From: SZUA-229 sp036567985
GTDB taxonomy: Bacteria > Pseudomonadota > Gammaproteobacteria > SZUA-229
NCBI GenBank assembly: GCA_036567985.1
Contig: DATCTK010000092.1
Location: forward strand, 1-18,821
Reading direction: 5' to 3'
Length of the DNA stretch: 18,821 nt
The translations under genes and the position numbers were made by a program. How positions within the stretch are numbered: position 1 is the stretch's first letter; each line of letters begins with the position of its first letter. The notes under the pieces are model-generated. The model was not told the origin of the DNA and searched no databases. It saw nothing but the letters and a program-made list of their open reading frames with translations. Positions 7,789 to 15,455 of this stretch are shown one piece after another.

Positions 7789-7831
7789 CATTTTGCTTTT
7801 ATAATTTATTGTTTCGTAATTTTTATATTTA

Positions 7832-8974
7832 TTAGAAGATGATATCGACTGCAGCACTGATCATGGTTGCACTGTCGCCATCGACAAAGTCAGCGGGTAA
7901 TAATGGTGACCCATCAACAGTACTCTGACCAAACAGGCCACCGCTACCTGCTGCAATATCCGGGGTGATGGATTGCACTTCAAACTTGAAGGCGGCGCTA
8001 TTATTGATTTCATAGCGCACACCCAGTGTGATTGATTCCTGAGTCACGCCCTGATTAGCCGCTGGATTGGCAATCGGGTCAGCTTCTGAATTAGCAAAGG
8101 TAATATGCGGCAGGAAATTACCCATACGGTAACCTAAGGTAACATACCATGCGTCCTGATCCGGGAAAATACCTTCCATCTGGGCTTCCGAGATATCACG
8201 GGTGACATACTCGGTATAACCCACAAAGTTATTCACATCCCAGGACAGGCCAGCACTGATCAACTCAGCCTCACCATCAGCAACAAAGGGTGTGAAAGAC
8301 CCACTACCTGGCCCTGCCGTAGCGGTCAGGTCACTGGTCGCTACATCGGTCTGCAAATAACTCATCTGCAGGGTAAAGGCACGTGATGCCAGCTGCAATG
8401 CAGCGCCATAGAAGTTGGAGGCATCAAACTGTATACCTCCATTGGTACCCGGCACTGCCTCGGTATTGGTACCCACATAAGGCTGGAAGGTCAGTGACAT
8501 ATTGCTGAAACTGGTCTGGAACAGCGCTTCCATGCCATTAATGGTGGTGATCGGGTTGTTTCGGTAGACTTCCTGCGGTGGGCGAATCCAGGGGTAGGCG
8601 TAACCCACTTCAATATAGTCTGAAATCAGGAACACCGGCTCTTTCACCTTACCGGCACGCAGGCTCATTACATTGTTAAGGCGCCAGTCAATATAGGCCC
8701 ACTCGACGTCCATATCGAAGTTTTCGTCGGAGCCGGCGGCGAGAATCTGCGCCACTGCCTGCATATTTTCCGCTACATCGGCGGTTACCTGCAGGCCGAA
8801 TTTGGAGTCATTATCAAAGCGAATGTCGTCCGTAATCGTATCCAGGTAGGTAGCATCTTCCTGATCGTGTAGTGCGAAACCGGCGGTCAGGAATCCATCG
8901 AAATTGACCGCATTAACCTGCTGTGAAAATCCAAGTGCAGTTGCCAGAGCAACTGGTACTATCGCTTTTTTCAT
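7832..8974 (-). CDS. Porin-like outer-membrane beta-barrel protein
   Basis: A 380-residue protein with a clear signal peptide (MKKAIVPVALATALGFSQQVNA, probable cleavage after Ala22). The mature chain begins VNFDGFLTAGFAL. It is built of alternating polar/apolar strands typical of transmembrane beta strands, for example MSLRAGKVKEPVF, WYVTLGYRMG, ESITLGVRYEI and AAFKFEVQSI. It ends in a terminal aromatic residue (AAVDIIF), the recognition signal for the Bam complex. There are no cysteines. The overall pattern resembles Gram-negative porins of the general/carbohydrate- or anion-selective kind, but substrate and subfamily cannot be told from sequence alone. A GAGG ribosome binding site lies 7 bases before the ATG. 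It stands alone: an AT-rich promoter region upstream and a hairpin downstream. High expression and condition-dependent control are likely but not shown. Confidence 0.85.
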   Translation of the reverse strand: MKKAIVPVALATALGFSQQVNAVNFDGFLTAGFALHDQEDATYLDTITDDIRFDNDSKFGLQVTADVAENMQAVAQILAAGSDENFDMDVEWAYIDWRLNNVMSLRAGKVKEPVFLISDYIEVGYAYPWIRPPQEVYRNNPITTINGMEALFQTSFSNMSLTFQPYVGTNTEAVPGTNGGIQFDASNFYGAALQLASRAFTLQMSYLQTDVATSDLTATAGPGSGSFTPFVADGEAELISAGLSWDVNNFVGYTEYVTRDISEAQMEGIFPDQDAWYVTLGYRMGNFLPHITFANSEADPIANPAANQGVTQESITLGVRYEINNSAAFKFEVQSITPDIAAGSGGLFGQSTVDGSPLLPADFVDGDSATMISAAVDIIF

Positions 8975-8981
8975 TGCATCG

Positions 8982-8985
8982 CCTC
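8982..8985 (-). promoter_or_regulatory. Ribosome binding site of the porin gene
   Basis: GAGG on the minus strand, 7 bases before the ATG at 8974. This is a good match in sequence and spacing and supports the chosen start, which also gives a proper signal peptide. Confidence 0.75.
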
Positions 8986-9066
8986 ATTAAAGTGTGGATA
9001 TCTTCGAAAACTAAAGTCGTATTTAAGAAGATTTTGTATATTTATGAAATTATTGGAATTATTGTG

Positions 9067-9094
9067 AATATAGTTAATAAACACAATTAGTCAA
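9067..9094 (-). promoter_or_regulatory. Candidate sigma-70 promoter of the porin gene
   Basis: On the minus strand TTGACT (9094-9089) and TATATT (9072-9067) are separated by 16 bases, each one mismatch from consensus. Transcription would begin near 9060, giving a leader of about 85 bases before the porin ATG. The surrounding 234 bases between der and the porin gene are very AT-rich and hold no credible gene. The rest of the gap contains an imperfectly placed inverted repeat, listed separately. Confidence 0.5.
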
Positions 9095-9135
9095 ATCAGT
9101 GCATATAATATAGTTCAATTTTATTGCAAAGTTTT

Positions 9136-9167
9136 CAGTGTTTGAAGTACCAGCATTATAAACACTG
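9136..9167. repeat. Inverted repeat upstream of the porin promoter
   Basis: CAGTGTTT (9136-9143) and AAACACTG (9160-9167) form an 8-bp inverted repeat around a 16-base centre. It lies about 40 bases after the der stop and 42 bases upstream of the candidate -35 of the porin gene. No T run follows on either strand, so it is a poor terminator. The spacing of about two helical turns between half-sites would suit a dimeric regulator. The role is not established. Confidence 0.4.
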
Positions 9168-9208
9168 GCTAATATATTGATATTGTTGAGGTTTTATATT
9201 TCTGAAAT

Positions 9209-10630
9209 TTACTTGTGACGGCTGTGCTCACGTTGCTTACCGGTGTCATTTTTTCTGCTGGTTTTTTTGAAGGGGGTCTTTCCACCCTGCTGTCTTGGCT
9301 TACGTACCGCCGCCTTTTCCGCATAAGGATTACTGCTGGTTTTGAATTCCAGTCGCATCGGTGTACCGCGCAGTTTGAGCGCCTCGAGAAAATGATTCAT
9401 TAAATAGCGGGTATAGGACTTGGGTACCAGCTCGGTCTGGTTACCGTGCACCACAATAATTGGCGGATTCATGCCGCCCTGGTGGGCATAGCGCAACTTG
9501 ATACGGCGACCATGCACCATCGGTGGCTGGTGCGCCTGGGTTGCATTTTCCAGGATACGGGTCAATTCCGAGGTCGACAGATTGCGGGTGGCGGAAGCAT
9601 AGGCACGGTTAATGGCCTTGTAGAGCACCCCCACCCCGGAACCATGCAGGGCCGAGATAAAGTAGATTTCAGCAAATTGCACGAAGCTCAGGCGGCGTTG
9701 CAGGTCTTCCTTTACCCGGTCTTTATCATAGGGGCTCATGCCGTCCCATTTATTAATCGCAATAATCAGTGCGCGCCCCGAGTCGATAGTGTAGCCCAGC
9801 AGGTGCAGATCCTGATCACTGATGCCTTCACGGGCATCGATCATAATAATGGTGACATTGGAGTGGTCGATGGCCTGCAGGGTTTTGATCACGCTGAATT
9901 TCTCCACCGTTTCTTTCACCTTGTTGTGGCGACGCACCCCGGCGGTATCAATCAGCGTGTATTCCTGACCATTGTGCTCAAACGGGATATAGATGCTGTC
10001 CCGTGTGGTACCCGGCATGTCCATCGCCAGCACCCGCTCCTCACCCAGCATGCGATTCACCAGTGTGGATTTGCCCACATTCGGCTTACCTGCGATTGCG
10101 ACCTTGATGCCCCGCGTGGTTTCTTCACTTTCATCCCAGTCCGGCCAGTCGTTGAGCAGGTCTTCAATCAGCTGGGACACGCCACGCTTGTGGGCCGCAG
10201 CGATTGCATGGGGTTGCGCGAAGCCCAGCGAGGAGAAATCGGCAACCGCCTGGGCGGCATCGATGCCATCGACCTTATTGATAACCAGGTGAACCTGCTT
10301 GTCCAGTTTACGGATCTGCGCAGCGATGCTTTCGTCAGCAGCCGTGAGGCCGCCCCGTCCATCCACCATAAACAGCACCAGGTTGGCTTCTTCAATGGCC
10401 AGCAGGGTTTGCCGGGCCATGTGCTGGTCCAGCTCTTCCGACTCACCACTCAGCCCGCCTGTGTCAATGAGGATATATTGCCTGTCCTGGTAGCTGGCGT
10501 GACCGTATTTGCGATCCCGTGTCAGACCGGGGTAATCAGCCACCAGTGCATCTCGACTTCTGGTAAGCACATTATACAGGGTGGATTTGCCCACATTGGG
10601 GCGGCCGACTAGGGCAATTACAGGTAACAT
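9209..10630 (-). CDS. der: Ribosome assembly GTPase Der (EngA)
   Basis: Der is an essential GTPase with two tandem G domains that acts in late 50S subunit assembly. The product has 473 residues (E. coli 490). G domain 1 has GRPNVGKS (9-16), DTGG (56-59) and NKVD (118-121). G domain 2 has GKPNVGKS (181-188), DTAG (228-231) and NKWD (293-296). The KH-like domain spans about 350-435, and a Lys/Arg-rich tail (about 440-473) would contact rRNA. The ATG start gives MLPVIALVGRPNVGKS, the expected N-terminus, and GGAAA sits 5 bases upstream. In most relatives der directly follows bamB. Here a DUF945 gene stands between them, and 99 bases with a candidate -10 and a hairpin precede der, so it may have gained its own promoter. 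No terminator with a U run is visible after the gene. Confidence 0.97.
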   Translation of the reverse strand: MLPVIALVGRPNVGKSTLYNVLTRSRDALVADYPGLTRDRKYGHASYQDRQYILIDTGGLSGESEELDQHMARQTLLAIEEANLVLFMVDGRGGLTAADESIAAQIRKLDKQVHLVINKVDGIDAAQAVADFSSLGFAQPHAIAAAHKRGVSQLIEDLLNDWPDWDESEETTRGIKVAIAGKPNVGKSTLVNRMLGEERVLAMDMPGTTRDSIYIPFEHNGQEYTLIDTAGVRRHNKVKETVEKFSVIKTLQAIDHSNVTIIMIDAREGISDQDLHLLGYTIDSGRALIIAINKWDGMSPYDKDRVKEDLQRRLSFVQFAEIYFISALHGSGVGVLYKAINRAYASATRNLSTSELTRILENATQAHQPPMVHGRRIKLRYAHQGGMNPPIIVVHGNQTELVPKSYTRYLMNHFLEALKLRGTPMRLEFKTSSNPYAEKAAVRKPRQQGGKTPFKKTSRKNDTGKQREHSRHK

Positions 10631-10667
10631 CGTTTTTCCAGATCAGCTTTAATGCAGATGGTCAGTG

Positions 10668-10685
10668 CCGATCCGAGTGGATCGG
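10668..10685. other. Hairpin in the der leader
   Basis: CCGATCC (10668-10674) and GGATCGG (10679-10685) form a perfect 7-bp GC-rich stem with a 4-base loop, between the DUF945 gene and der. No T run follows on the minus strand, so it is not a standard terminator. If the TAAAAT at 10698-10693 is a -10 element, the der transcript would begin at or next to this stem, which could stabilise the RNA 5' end. Confidence 0.55.
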
Positions 10686-10692
10686 TCGCTGT

Positions 10693-10698
10693 ATTTTA
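10693..10698 (-). promoter_or_regulatory. Candidate -10 element for der
   Basis: TAAAAT on the minus strand, one mismatch from TATAAT, lies 63 bases before the der start. No convincing -35 hexamer was found at 16 to 18 bases upstream. It is offered because der is separated from the preceding gene by 99 bases here. Confidence 0.3.
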
Positions 10699-10729
10699 CC
10701 CTATTCGTCGCAGATACACGACAGATTCA

Positions 10730-12124
10730 TCAGGGCATTACGTCCGATGACATAAAGGTCTTCACTGGGTCCATGGTCATGCCATTGATCTGTAGCTGAC
10801 CCTTATGCATGGCAATCTTGCTATGGTAGGTACTGCCTTCCTGAACCAGCCAGTTTTCACGCTTAAGCAGCGCCAGGTTTTCATCCACCATTCTGTTCAT
10901 TTCTGTGGCACTTGCACTGACACCGTTATTCAGCAGGTTCCAGTTGATCATCTGCCTGATTAGCGGCTTCTCAATTGACAGGTTAAGGTCCAGGTTGATG
11001 GCCTGTAACAGAAACATTGGATCGGCAGGTGTATTACTGTCGATACCGCTCAGACTGAGATCCATATCGGCTTCCAGTCGGCCCAGCTCACTGTTAACAC
11101 TCAGCGGGTTTATTGTAACCGCTGCCTGCCTGATCAGCTCGGGCAACAGGCTCAGCACCTGACCGAATATCATGGCATTCACCTGTTCCTGCGGGATCCC
11201 CTGGTTCTGCATCGCCTTTACCTGCGACTGCATACCCTGTAGCTGCAACAGGCTTTGTGCGTTTAGCCCATTCACACTCAGGTTAAGTGTTAAGGGACCG
11301 AACTTCTGATTGGATGCCAGCACTTCACGCACGCTCAGCTGGGTGCCGGTATCGATCAGCTGCTGGTTATCGGCAGTAACCGTGCGCAGGGTAAAATCCC
11401 GCAGTGCAAACTGCTGTTTATCAACGTCGACAAGAAGCGATTTAATGGCAGCCACACCATCACCTACCAGAACCTGGTTGACACCTTCGTTTACGGAGAA
11501 GTTCAGCAGCACACCCTGTGCACTGTAGTTAGCAGAAGGCGTCAGTAATTTAATATGTGGTACAGATAACTCGCCCTTCAGGCTTTGTGCCTGCATAAAT
11601 TGTGTCAGCAATGCGCCTGATGACTCAAGTACGTGCCTGCCATTGTCCTCATTGAGAACTGTGCGGATAGCGGGAATGTAGAACTGGCTTTCCAGCGCAC
11701 CATCAAAACCCAGTACATGTTGATAAATTAACGGTGATTGCTGATTAAATAATCGTGACAGCAATGGGATATCTGTTGCGACGGTATCCAGTTCACCTTT
11801 TACAACAGCGGCGGTAAATGGCGACTTGCCCTGGTTAAACAATCCCAGATTTAGTGGTCCATGGGAAATAACTTCCTGCAATACCAGCGGTTGGTCCAGT
11901 TCAGGCAGGCTGAGCCTTAGAGTCACATCAGATGTATAAAATCCCTGCTGATACTGTTCTATTTGAACATCATACTGTGAGAGTAGCGCGTACTGGTCAA
12001 CACTGCGCTGATAATCAGCTTTAACCTTAAAGCCGACTGCATAGGGGCTTAGTACCAGTGCAACCAGCAGAATAACAAATATCCATATAACCACTTCCAC
12101 CAGTTTAATACGACGGCTGCTCAT
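10730..12124 (-). CDS. DUF945 (YdgA-like) membrane-anchored periplasmic protein
   Basis: A 464-residue protein with an N-terminal signal anchor (about 8-30, VEVVIWIFVILLVALVLSPY) and a long periplasmic region. The features match the DUF945/YdgA family: PYAVGFKVKADYQRSVDQY after the anchor, YQQGFYTSDVTLRLSLP, a SHGPLNLG segment, repeated beta-rich blocks, and near the C-terminus LVQEGSTYHSKIAMHKGQ and QINGMTMDP. E. coli YdgA is about 502 residues. Family members are inner-membrane/periplasmic proteins of poorly known function, so no reaction is assigned. The start is supported by GGGAG 4 bases before the ATG. The gene is set off by 202 bases from bamB and 99 from der, unlike the compressed operon around it, and has a candidate promoter of its own. 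It is an addition to the usual bamB-der neighbourhood, though its composition does not look foreign. Confidence 0.85.
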   Translation of the reverse strand: MSSRRIKLVEVVIWIFVILLVALVLSPYAVGFKVKADYQRSVDQYALLSQYDVQIEQYQQGFYTSDVTLRLSLPELDQPLVLQEVISHGPLNLGLFNQGKSPFTAAVVKGELDTVATDIPLLSRLFNQQSPLIYQHVLGFDGALESQFYIPAIRTVLNEDNGRHVLESSGALLTQFMQAQSLKGELSVPHIKLLTPSANYSAQGVLLNFSVNEGVNQVLVGDGVAAIKSLLVDVDKQQFALRDFTLRTVTADNQQLIDTGTQLSVREVLASNQKFGPLTLNLSVNGLNAQSLLQLQGMQSQVKAMQNQGIPQEQVNAMIFGQVLSLLPELIRQAAVTINPLSVNSELGRLEADMDLSLSGIDSNTPADPMFLLQAINLDLNLSIEKPLIRQMINWNLLNNGVSASATEMNRMVDENLALLKRENWLVQEGSTYHSKIAMHKGQLQINGMTMDPVKTFMSSDVMP

Positions 12125-12161
12125 AACACTCCCTTTTTATTGTTTTATTTAATTGAGTTTA

Positions 12162-12191
12162 ATTATATGGCAGATTTTTTATCTGCTACAA
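12162..12191 (-). promoter_or_regulatory. Candidate promoter of the DUF945 gene with palindromic spacer
   Basis: On the minus strand a perfect TATAAT (12167-12162) lies 37 bases before the start codon, with a partial -35 TTGTAG (12191-12186) 18 bases upstream. Between them is GCAGATAAAAAATCTGC (12186-12170), two 6-base arms around 5 A. The arm at 12186-12181 shares its first base with the -35 hexamer. A palindrome in this position is typical of a repressor operator, though its identity is unknown. Confidence 0.5.
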
Positions 12192-12199
12192 ACATGCGC

Positions 12200-12287
12200 C
12201 CGGATAATAAATAACTGCGACGGCTGAGAGGTATAAACGACTAAACGCGTTTTTGCCAACTGTCTATCAAGATATAGAATTATCCGG
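12200..12287. repeat. Spaced 9-bp inverted repeat between bamB and the DUF945 gene
   Basis: CCGGATAAT (12200-12208) and ATTATCCGG (12279-12287) bracket 70 bases. They lie in the 202-base gap, which otherwise holds only the candidate promoter and no supportable gene. There is no coding content between the arms, and flanking direct repeats were not evident, so a mobile element is not claimed. Confidence 0.4.
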
Positions 12288-12326
12288 TGATGACTACATA
12301 ATGGATAAAAGCATATCAGCCGCTGT

Positions 12327-13499
12327 TTAGTTAGTCGGCATTTCCTTAATACGATAAGCAGCAAGCTCGCCATCACGGGACATTACATAGGCAATATTGT
12401 TATGCACCTGTGGTGTCACCAGCACACCTGCATAATCAGCCTGAACGCGCGCAAGAAAACGCCCATCGAATGGCGATAACCAGTGCAGGTAACCCTCGAA
12501 GTCTGCTACCAGCACTGTTTCACCCATTGCCACAGGACGGGTTATACCACGTGCCTGTAATTTATCCTGCTTCCATAAAGTGGCTCCATTGCTGGCATCA
12601 ATTGCCCAGATATGATCCCGCTCATCAGCTGAATATAAAGTGTTTGCTGCCAGCTCGACGCCACTGAAACTTGAAAAGGGTCGACTCCAGTTAAGTTGCC
12701 CACGGCGCACATCAAGGGATATCAACTTGCCCTGATAACTTGCCATATAGAGTGTTTCACCATCAATCAGCGAATGACCGTCAATATCAACCAGGCGCTC
12801 AAGTTCTGAACGGCCACTGGGCGTAGCAATTGCAATGTCAAACACAGTCTTGCCGGTGAGTAAATCCAGTGTGACCAGGCGCCCACTATCAAGTCCGGCA
12901 AAGATATAGCCCTGTGTGATAACAGGCATACTGTTGCCACGTAAACTGAGAGCCGGCACATCACGTTTAAATGTCCACTGCTCCGAGCCATCCTTTAGGC
13001 GCAGTGCGGAAATACGGCCATCAACCGAACGGATCACCACCAGGTCTGCGGCTATCTGTGGCGGGGTAAGCACTTCCGATGATGCATCAACCGTCCACAG
13101 GATTTCTCCGTTGGTATCCAGCAATACCACGTGACCGTTTGTGCCGGTTACAACCAGGTGTGTGTCATCACCCCCTACCCCCCCACTGACCGGCATATCC
13201 AGTTCAGTTGTCCACAAGCGCTTGCCTGTTTCAAGTGCGTAGGCGGTGACTTCACCATAACGATCTGTAACGACAATTTTGTTATCGCTAATAAATGGAT
13301 ACAGTTTTAAATAGAGCTGCCCTGCACCATCACCGCTATTGACCTGCCATAGCTGCTCAACGACTAAACCGGGCTCGAATTCCACCAGCTCTGCCGGTGG
13401 TTCAGTATTGTCCGTATCACCACAGGCGACAATCATCACGGTCATTATACTGAACAGTAATACTCGCAAGGTTGATTGCATATTAATAAGCTTCAGCAT
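12327..13499 (-). CDS. bamB: Outer-membrane assembly lipoprotein BamB
   Basis: BamB is the beta-propeller lipoprotein of the Bam complex, which folds porins and other barrels into the outer membrane; it binds BamA. The 390-residue product has a lipoprotein signal ending in VMIVACG (Cys26). PQQ-like propeller blades follow, recognisable by repeated patterns such as GEVTAYALETGKRLWTTEL, GRISALRLKDGSEQWTF, GKLISLDVRRGQLNWSRP and HIWAIDASNGATLWKQD. Length matches E. coli BamB (392). The ATG shares one base with the yfgM stop (TGATG), so translation is coupled. A second Met at codon 7 is an alternative that leaves the signal peptide intact. It is the last gene of the packed ndk-to-bamB run before a 202-base gap. 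The encoded porin-like barrel in this window would be a likely client. Confidence 0.95.
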   Translation of the reverse strand: MLKLINMQSTLRVLLFSIMTVMIVACGDTDNTEPPAELVEFEPGLVVEQLWQVNSGDGAGQLYLKLYPFISDNKIVVTDRYGEVTAYALETGKRLWTTELDMPVSGGVGGDDTHLVVTGTNGHVVLLDTNGEILWTVDASSEVLTPPQIAADLVVIRSVDGRISALRLKDGSEQWTFKRDVPALSLRGNSMPVITQGYIFAGLDSGRLVTLDLLTGKTVFDIAIATPSGRSELERLVDIDGHSLIDGETLYMASYQGKLISLDVRRGQLNWSRPFSSFSGVELAANTLYSADERDHIWAIDASNGATLWKQDKLQARGITRPVAMGETVLVADFEGYLHWLSPFDGRFLARVQADYAGVLVTPQVHNNIAYVMSRDGELAAYRIKEMPTN

Positions 13500-14152
13500 C
13501 AGGCATCCGCTGCTGTAGATGTCGTTGCTTCGGCAGGAGTTGCCTCATCAATTTTGCTCATCAGCAAACGACTCGGCGAGTCAGAAACCATCAACGCCTG
13601 TTGATAGGCCTGTTGTGCTGATGGCTTATCGCCTTTCATCAGCAGCACGTCGCCTTTAAGTTCCAGTGCCATTGCCTGAAAAGCGGAAGGAAAATCCTGG
13701 TTAAGCACTTCAAGCGCCTTATCCAGCTGCTGTACACTAAAAAACAGTTTTGCCAGACGAATTTTTGCCAGATACTGTATTTCATCCTGTGTTGCATTAC
13801 TGGCAACCCACTCCAGCTGTTGCTGTGCTTTTTCGAATTCAGCTGCAGCCATGTGTTGCTTGGCGAGCAGCAGTGCGGCCAGGCTCGCATAAGGTGTGTT
13901 TGCATAGTCTGCCTGTAACTGGTTTACACGGGTTTGTTGTTCATTCAATGAATCCGTGCTCTGGCTAGTGTTCATTACCTGCTGGTAAATCACACTGGCA
14001 TTGCTCTGGCTGACAATGGTTTGATCCTGGTAATACTGCCAGCCAAAAATCGCGGAAATACCGATGGCAACGCCACCGATAATCATATTGGCATTCTGTT
14101 TCCACCAGTCTTTTATGGCTTCAAGTTGTTGTTCTTCCGTTTCATATTTCAT
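13499..14152 (-). CDS. yfgM: YfgM, ancillary SecYEG-associated TPR protein
   Basis: YfgM is a single-pass inner-membrane protein with a periplasmic TPR domain. In E. coli it associates with the Sec translocon and the chaperone PpiD. The 217-residue product has a short cytoplasmic N-terminus (MKYETEEQQLEAIKDWWKQN), a membrane helix at about 21-40 (ANMIIGGVAIGISAIFGWQY), and helical repeats after it, including YASLAALLLAKQHMAAAEFE and ALELKGDVLLMKGDKPSAQQ. It ends in an Ala/Thr-rich tail. E. coli YfgM is 206 residues. It starts 22 bases after hisS and overlaps bamB by one base. The order hisS-yfgM-bamB is the family's classic context and supports the identification. Confidence 0.93.
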   Translation of the reverse strand: MKYETEEQQLEAIKDWWKQNANMIIGGVAIGISAIFGWQYYQDQTIVSQSNASVIYQQVMNTSQSTDSLNEQQTRVNQLQADYANTPYASLAALLLAKQHMAAAEFEKAQQQLEWVASNATQDEIQYLAKIRLAKLFFSVQQLDKALEVLNQDFPSAFQAMALELKGDVLLMKGDKPSAQQAYQQALMVSDSPSRLLMSKIDEATPAEATTSTAADA

Positions 14153-14174
14153 GACTTATCTCGGCATTTTTATG

Positions 14175-15449
14175 TTATAGATTAATTTCAATCGATTGCA
14201 GGCAGGTGACTAATTCCTGCTGTGACACAGTTGTTTGCGGCTTGTCTTCACGCAGGTGCTTGATGGAAACCGTATCACTGGCAATTTCGTCTTCACCAAT
14301 TATCAATGCTAGACTGGCCGCGGATTTATCAGCCTTTTTCATCTGGCTTTTAAATGAACCACCGCCACAGTTAGTCTGAATGACCAGTTGCGGCAGATCA
14401 TTTCGAATTTTCTCAACCAGTGCAAGCCCTTTTAGCTGTGCCTGTTCACCCTGCAATATCACAAACACATCACAGCTGGCCTGCACTGTTCTTCCGGCAT
14501 CTTCAAGCAGTGATAGCAATCGTTCAATGCCCAGTGCAAACCCCGCCGCTGCAGTGGCACGGCCGCCCAGTTGTTCCACCAGGCCATCATAGCGTCCACC
14601 GGCACATACTGTACCCTGTGCACCCAGGTCATCGGTTACCCATTCAAACACGGTTTTACAGTAGTAATCCAGCCCCCGTACCAGCCGTGGATTGATGCGG
14701 TACACAATTCCAGCGGCATCAAGTATGCCTTTAAGCTGTTCAAAATGCTGACGTGAATCCTCATCCAGGTAATCCATTAAGCTGGGTGCCGCCTCAATCA
14801 TCGCCTGCATATCAGGGTTTTTACTGTCGAGCACACGCAGTGGGTTGGTCTGTAGACGACGCAGCGAATCTTCATCCAGTAGCTCCCTGTGCTGATTGAG
14901 GTAGTCCACCAGTACATCACGGTAAGCACTTCTCGCCTCACTGCTACCCAGTGTATTAAGTTCAAGTCGAATATTCTGCAGGCCAAGTTGTTGCCACATG
15001 CGCGCAGAAATAAGAATCAGTTCCGCATCTATGTCTGCACTGTCGATACCAAAGGTTTCAACACCAATCTGGTGGAACTGACGATAACGCCCTTTCTGTG
15101 GCCGCTCATGGCGAAACATCGGACCCATATACCACACACGTTGTTGCTGGTTGTGCAACAGCCCATGCTGGATACAGGCACGCACACAACTCGCCGTGCC
15201 TTCGGGACGCAGGGTGAGACTGTCACCGTTACGATCCGCAAAGGTGTACATTTCCTTTTCGACAATATCCGTGACTTCACCGATTGAGCGACAGAACAGA
15301 TCCGTCGATTCCACAACCGGCATGCGGATTTCGCTGTAGGCGTATGAACTCAAAAGTGATTTTATGGTCGTTTCGAAGAATTGCCACAACGGCGTCTGCT
15401 CTGGAAGAATGTCGTGCATTCCCCGGATACTCTGGATTTTTTTACCCAT
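14175..15449 (-). CDS. hisS: Histidyl-tRNA synthetase
   Basis: A class II synthetase that charges tRNA-His with histidine using ATP, in the cytoplasm. The 424-residue length equals that of E. coli. Seen are the N-terminal SIRGMHDILP; motif 1 around IRMPVVESTDLFCRSIGE; motif 2 FRHERPQKGRYRQF (112-125) with its ATP-binding arginine; the histidine-specific LVRGLDYY (256-263); motif 3 GFALGIERLL (303-312); and a C-terminal anticodon-binding domain (about 325-424). The start is 6 bases after the rodZ stop and has no Shine-Dalgarno at normal distance, so translation probably depends on coupling to rodZ. In most gammaproteobacteria ispG lies directly upstream; here rodZ takes that place. Confidence 0.97.
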   Translation of the reverse strand: MGKKIQSIRGMHDILPEQTPLWQFFETTIKSLLSSYAYSEIRMPVVESTDLFCRSIGEVTDIVEKEMYTFADRNGDSLTLRPEGTASCVRACIQHGLLHNQQQRVWYMGPMFRHERPQKGRYRQFHQIGVETFGIDSADIDAELILISARMWQQLGLQNIRLELNTLGSSEARSAYRDVLVDYLNQHRELLDEDSLRRLQTNPLRVLDSKNPDMQAMIEAAPSLMDYLDEDSRQHFEQLKGILDAAGIVYRINPRLVRGLDYYCKTVFEWVTDDLGAQGTVCAGGRYDGLVEQLGGRATAAAGFALGIERLLSLLEDAGRTVQASCDVFVILQGEQAQLKGLALVEKIRNDLPQLVIQTNCGGGSFKSQMKKADKSAASLALIIGEDEIASDTVSIKHLREDKPQTTVSQQELVTCLQSIEINL

Positions 15450-15455
15450 ATGGTG

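Noticed and set aside
9446..10612. A 388-residue plus-strand open frame opposite der
   Set aside because: It lies wholly antisense to a gene with complete Der motifs and shows no recognisable protein pattern. It is His/Gln-rich, as expected from reverse reading of a coding sequence.
10668..10685. The hairpin before der as a rho-independent terminator of the DUF945 gene
   Set aside because: No run of T follows the stem on the minus strand.
12179..12376. A 65-residue minus-strand frame across the bamB end and the following gap
   Set aside because: It overlaps the bamB coding end in another frame and has no ribosome binding site or recognisable feature. The gap is better explained by promoter and repeat elements.
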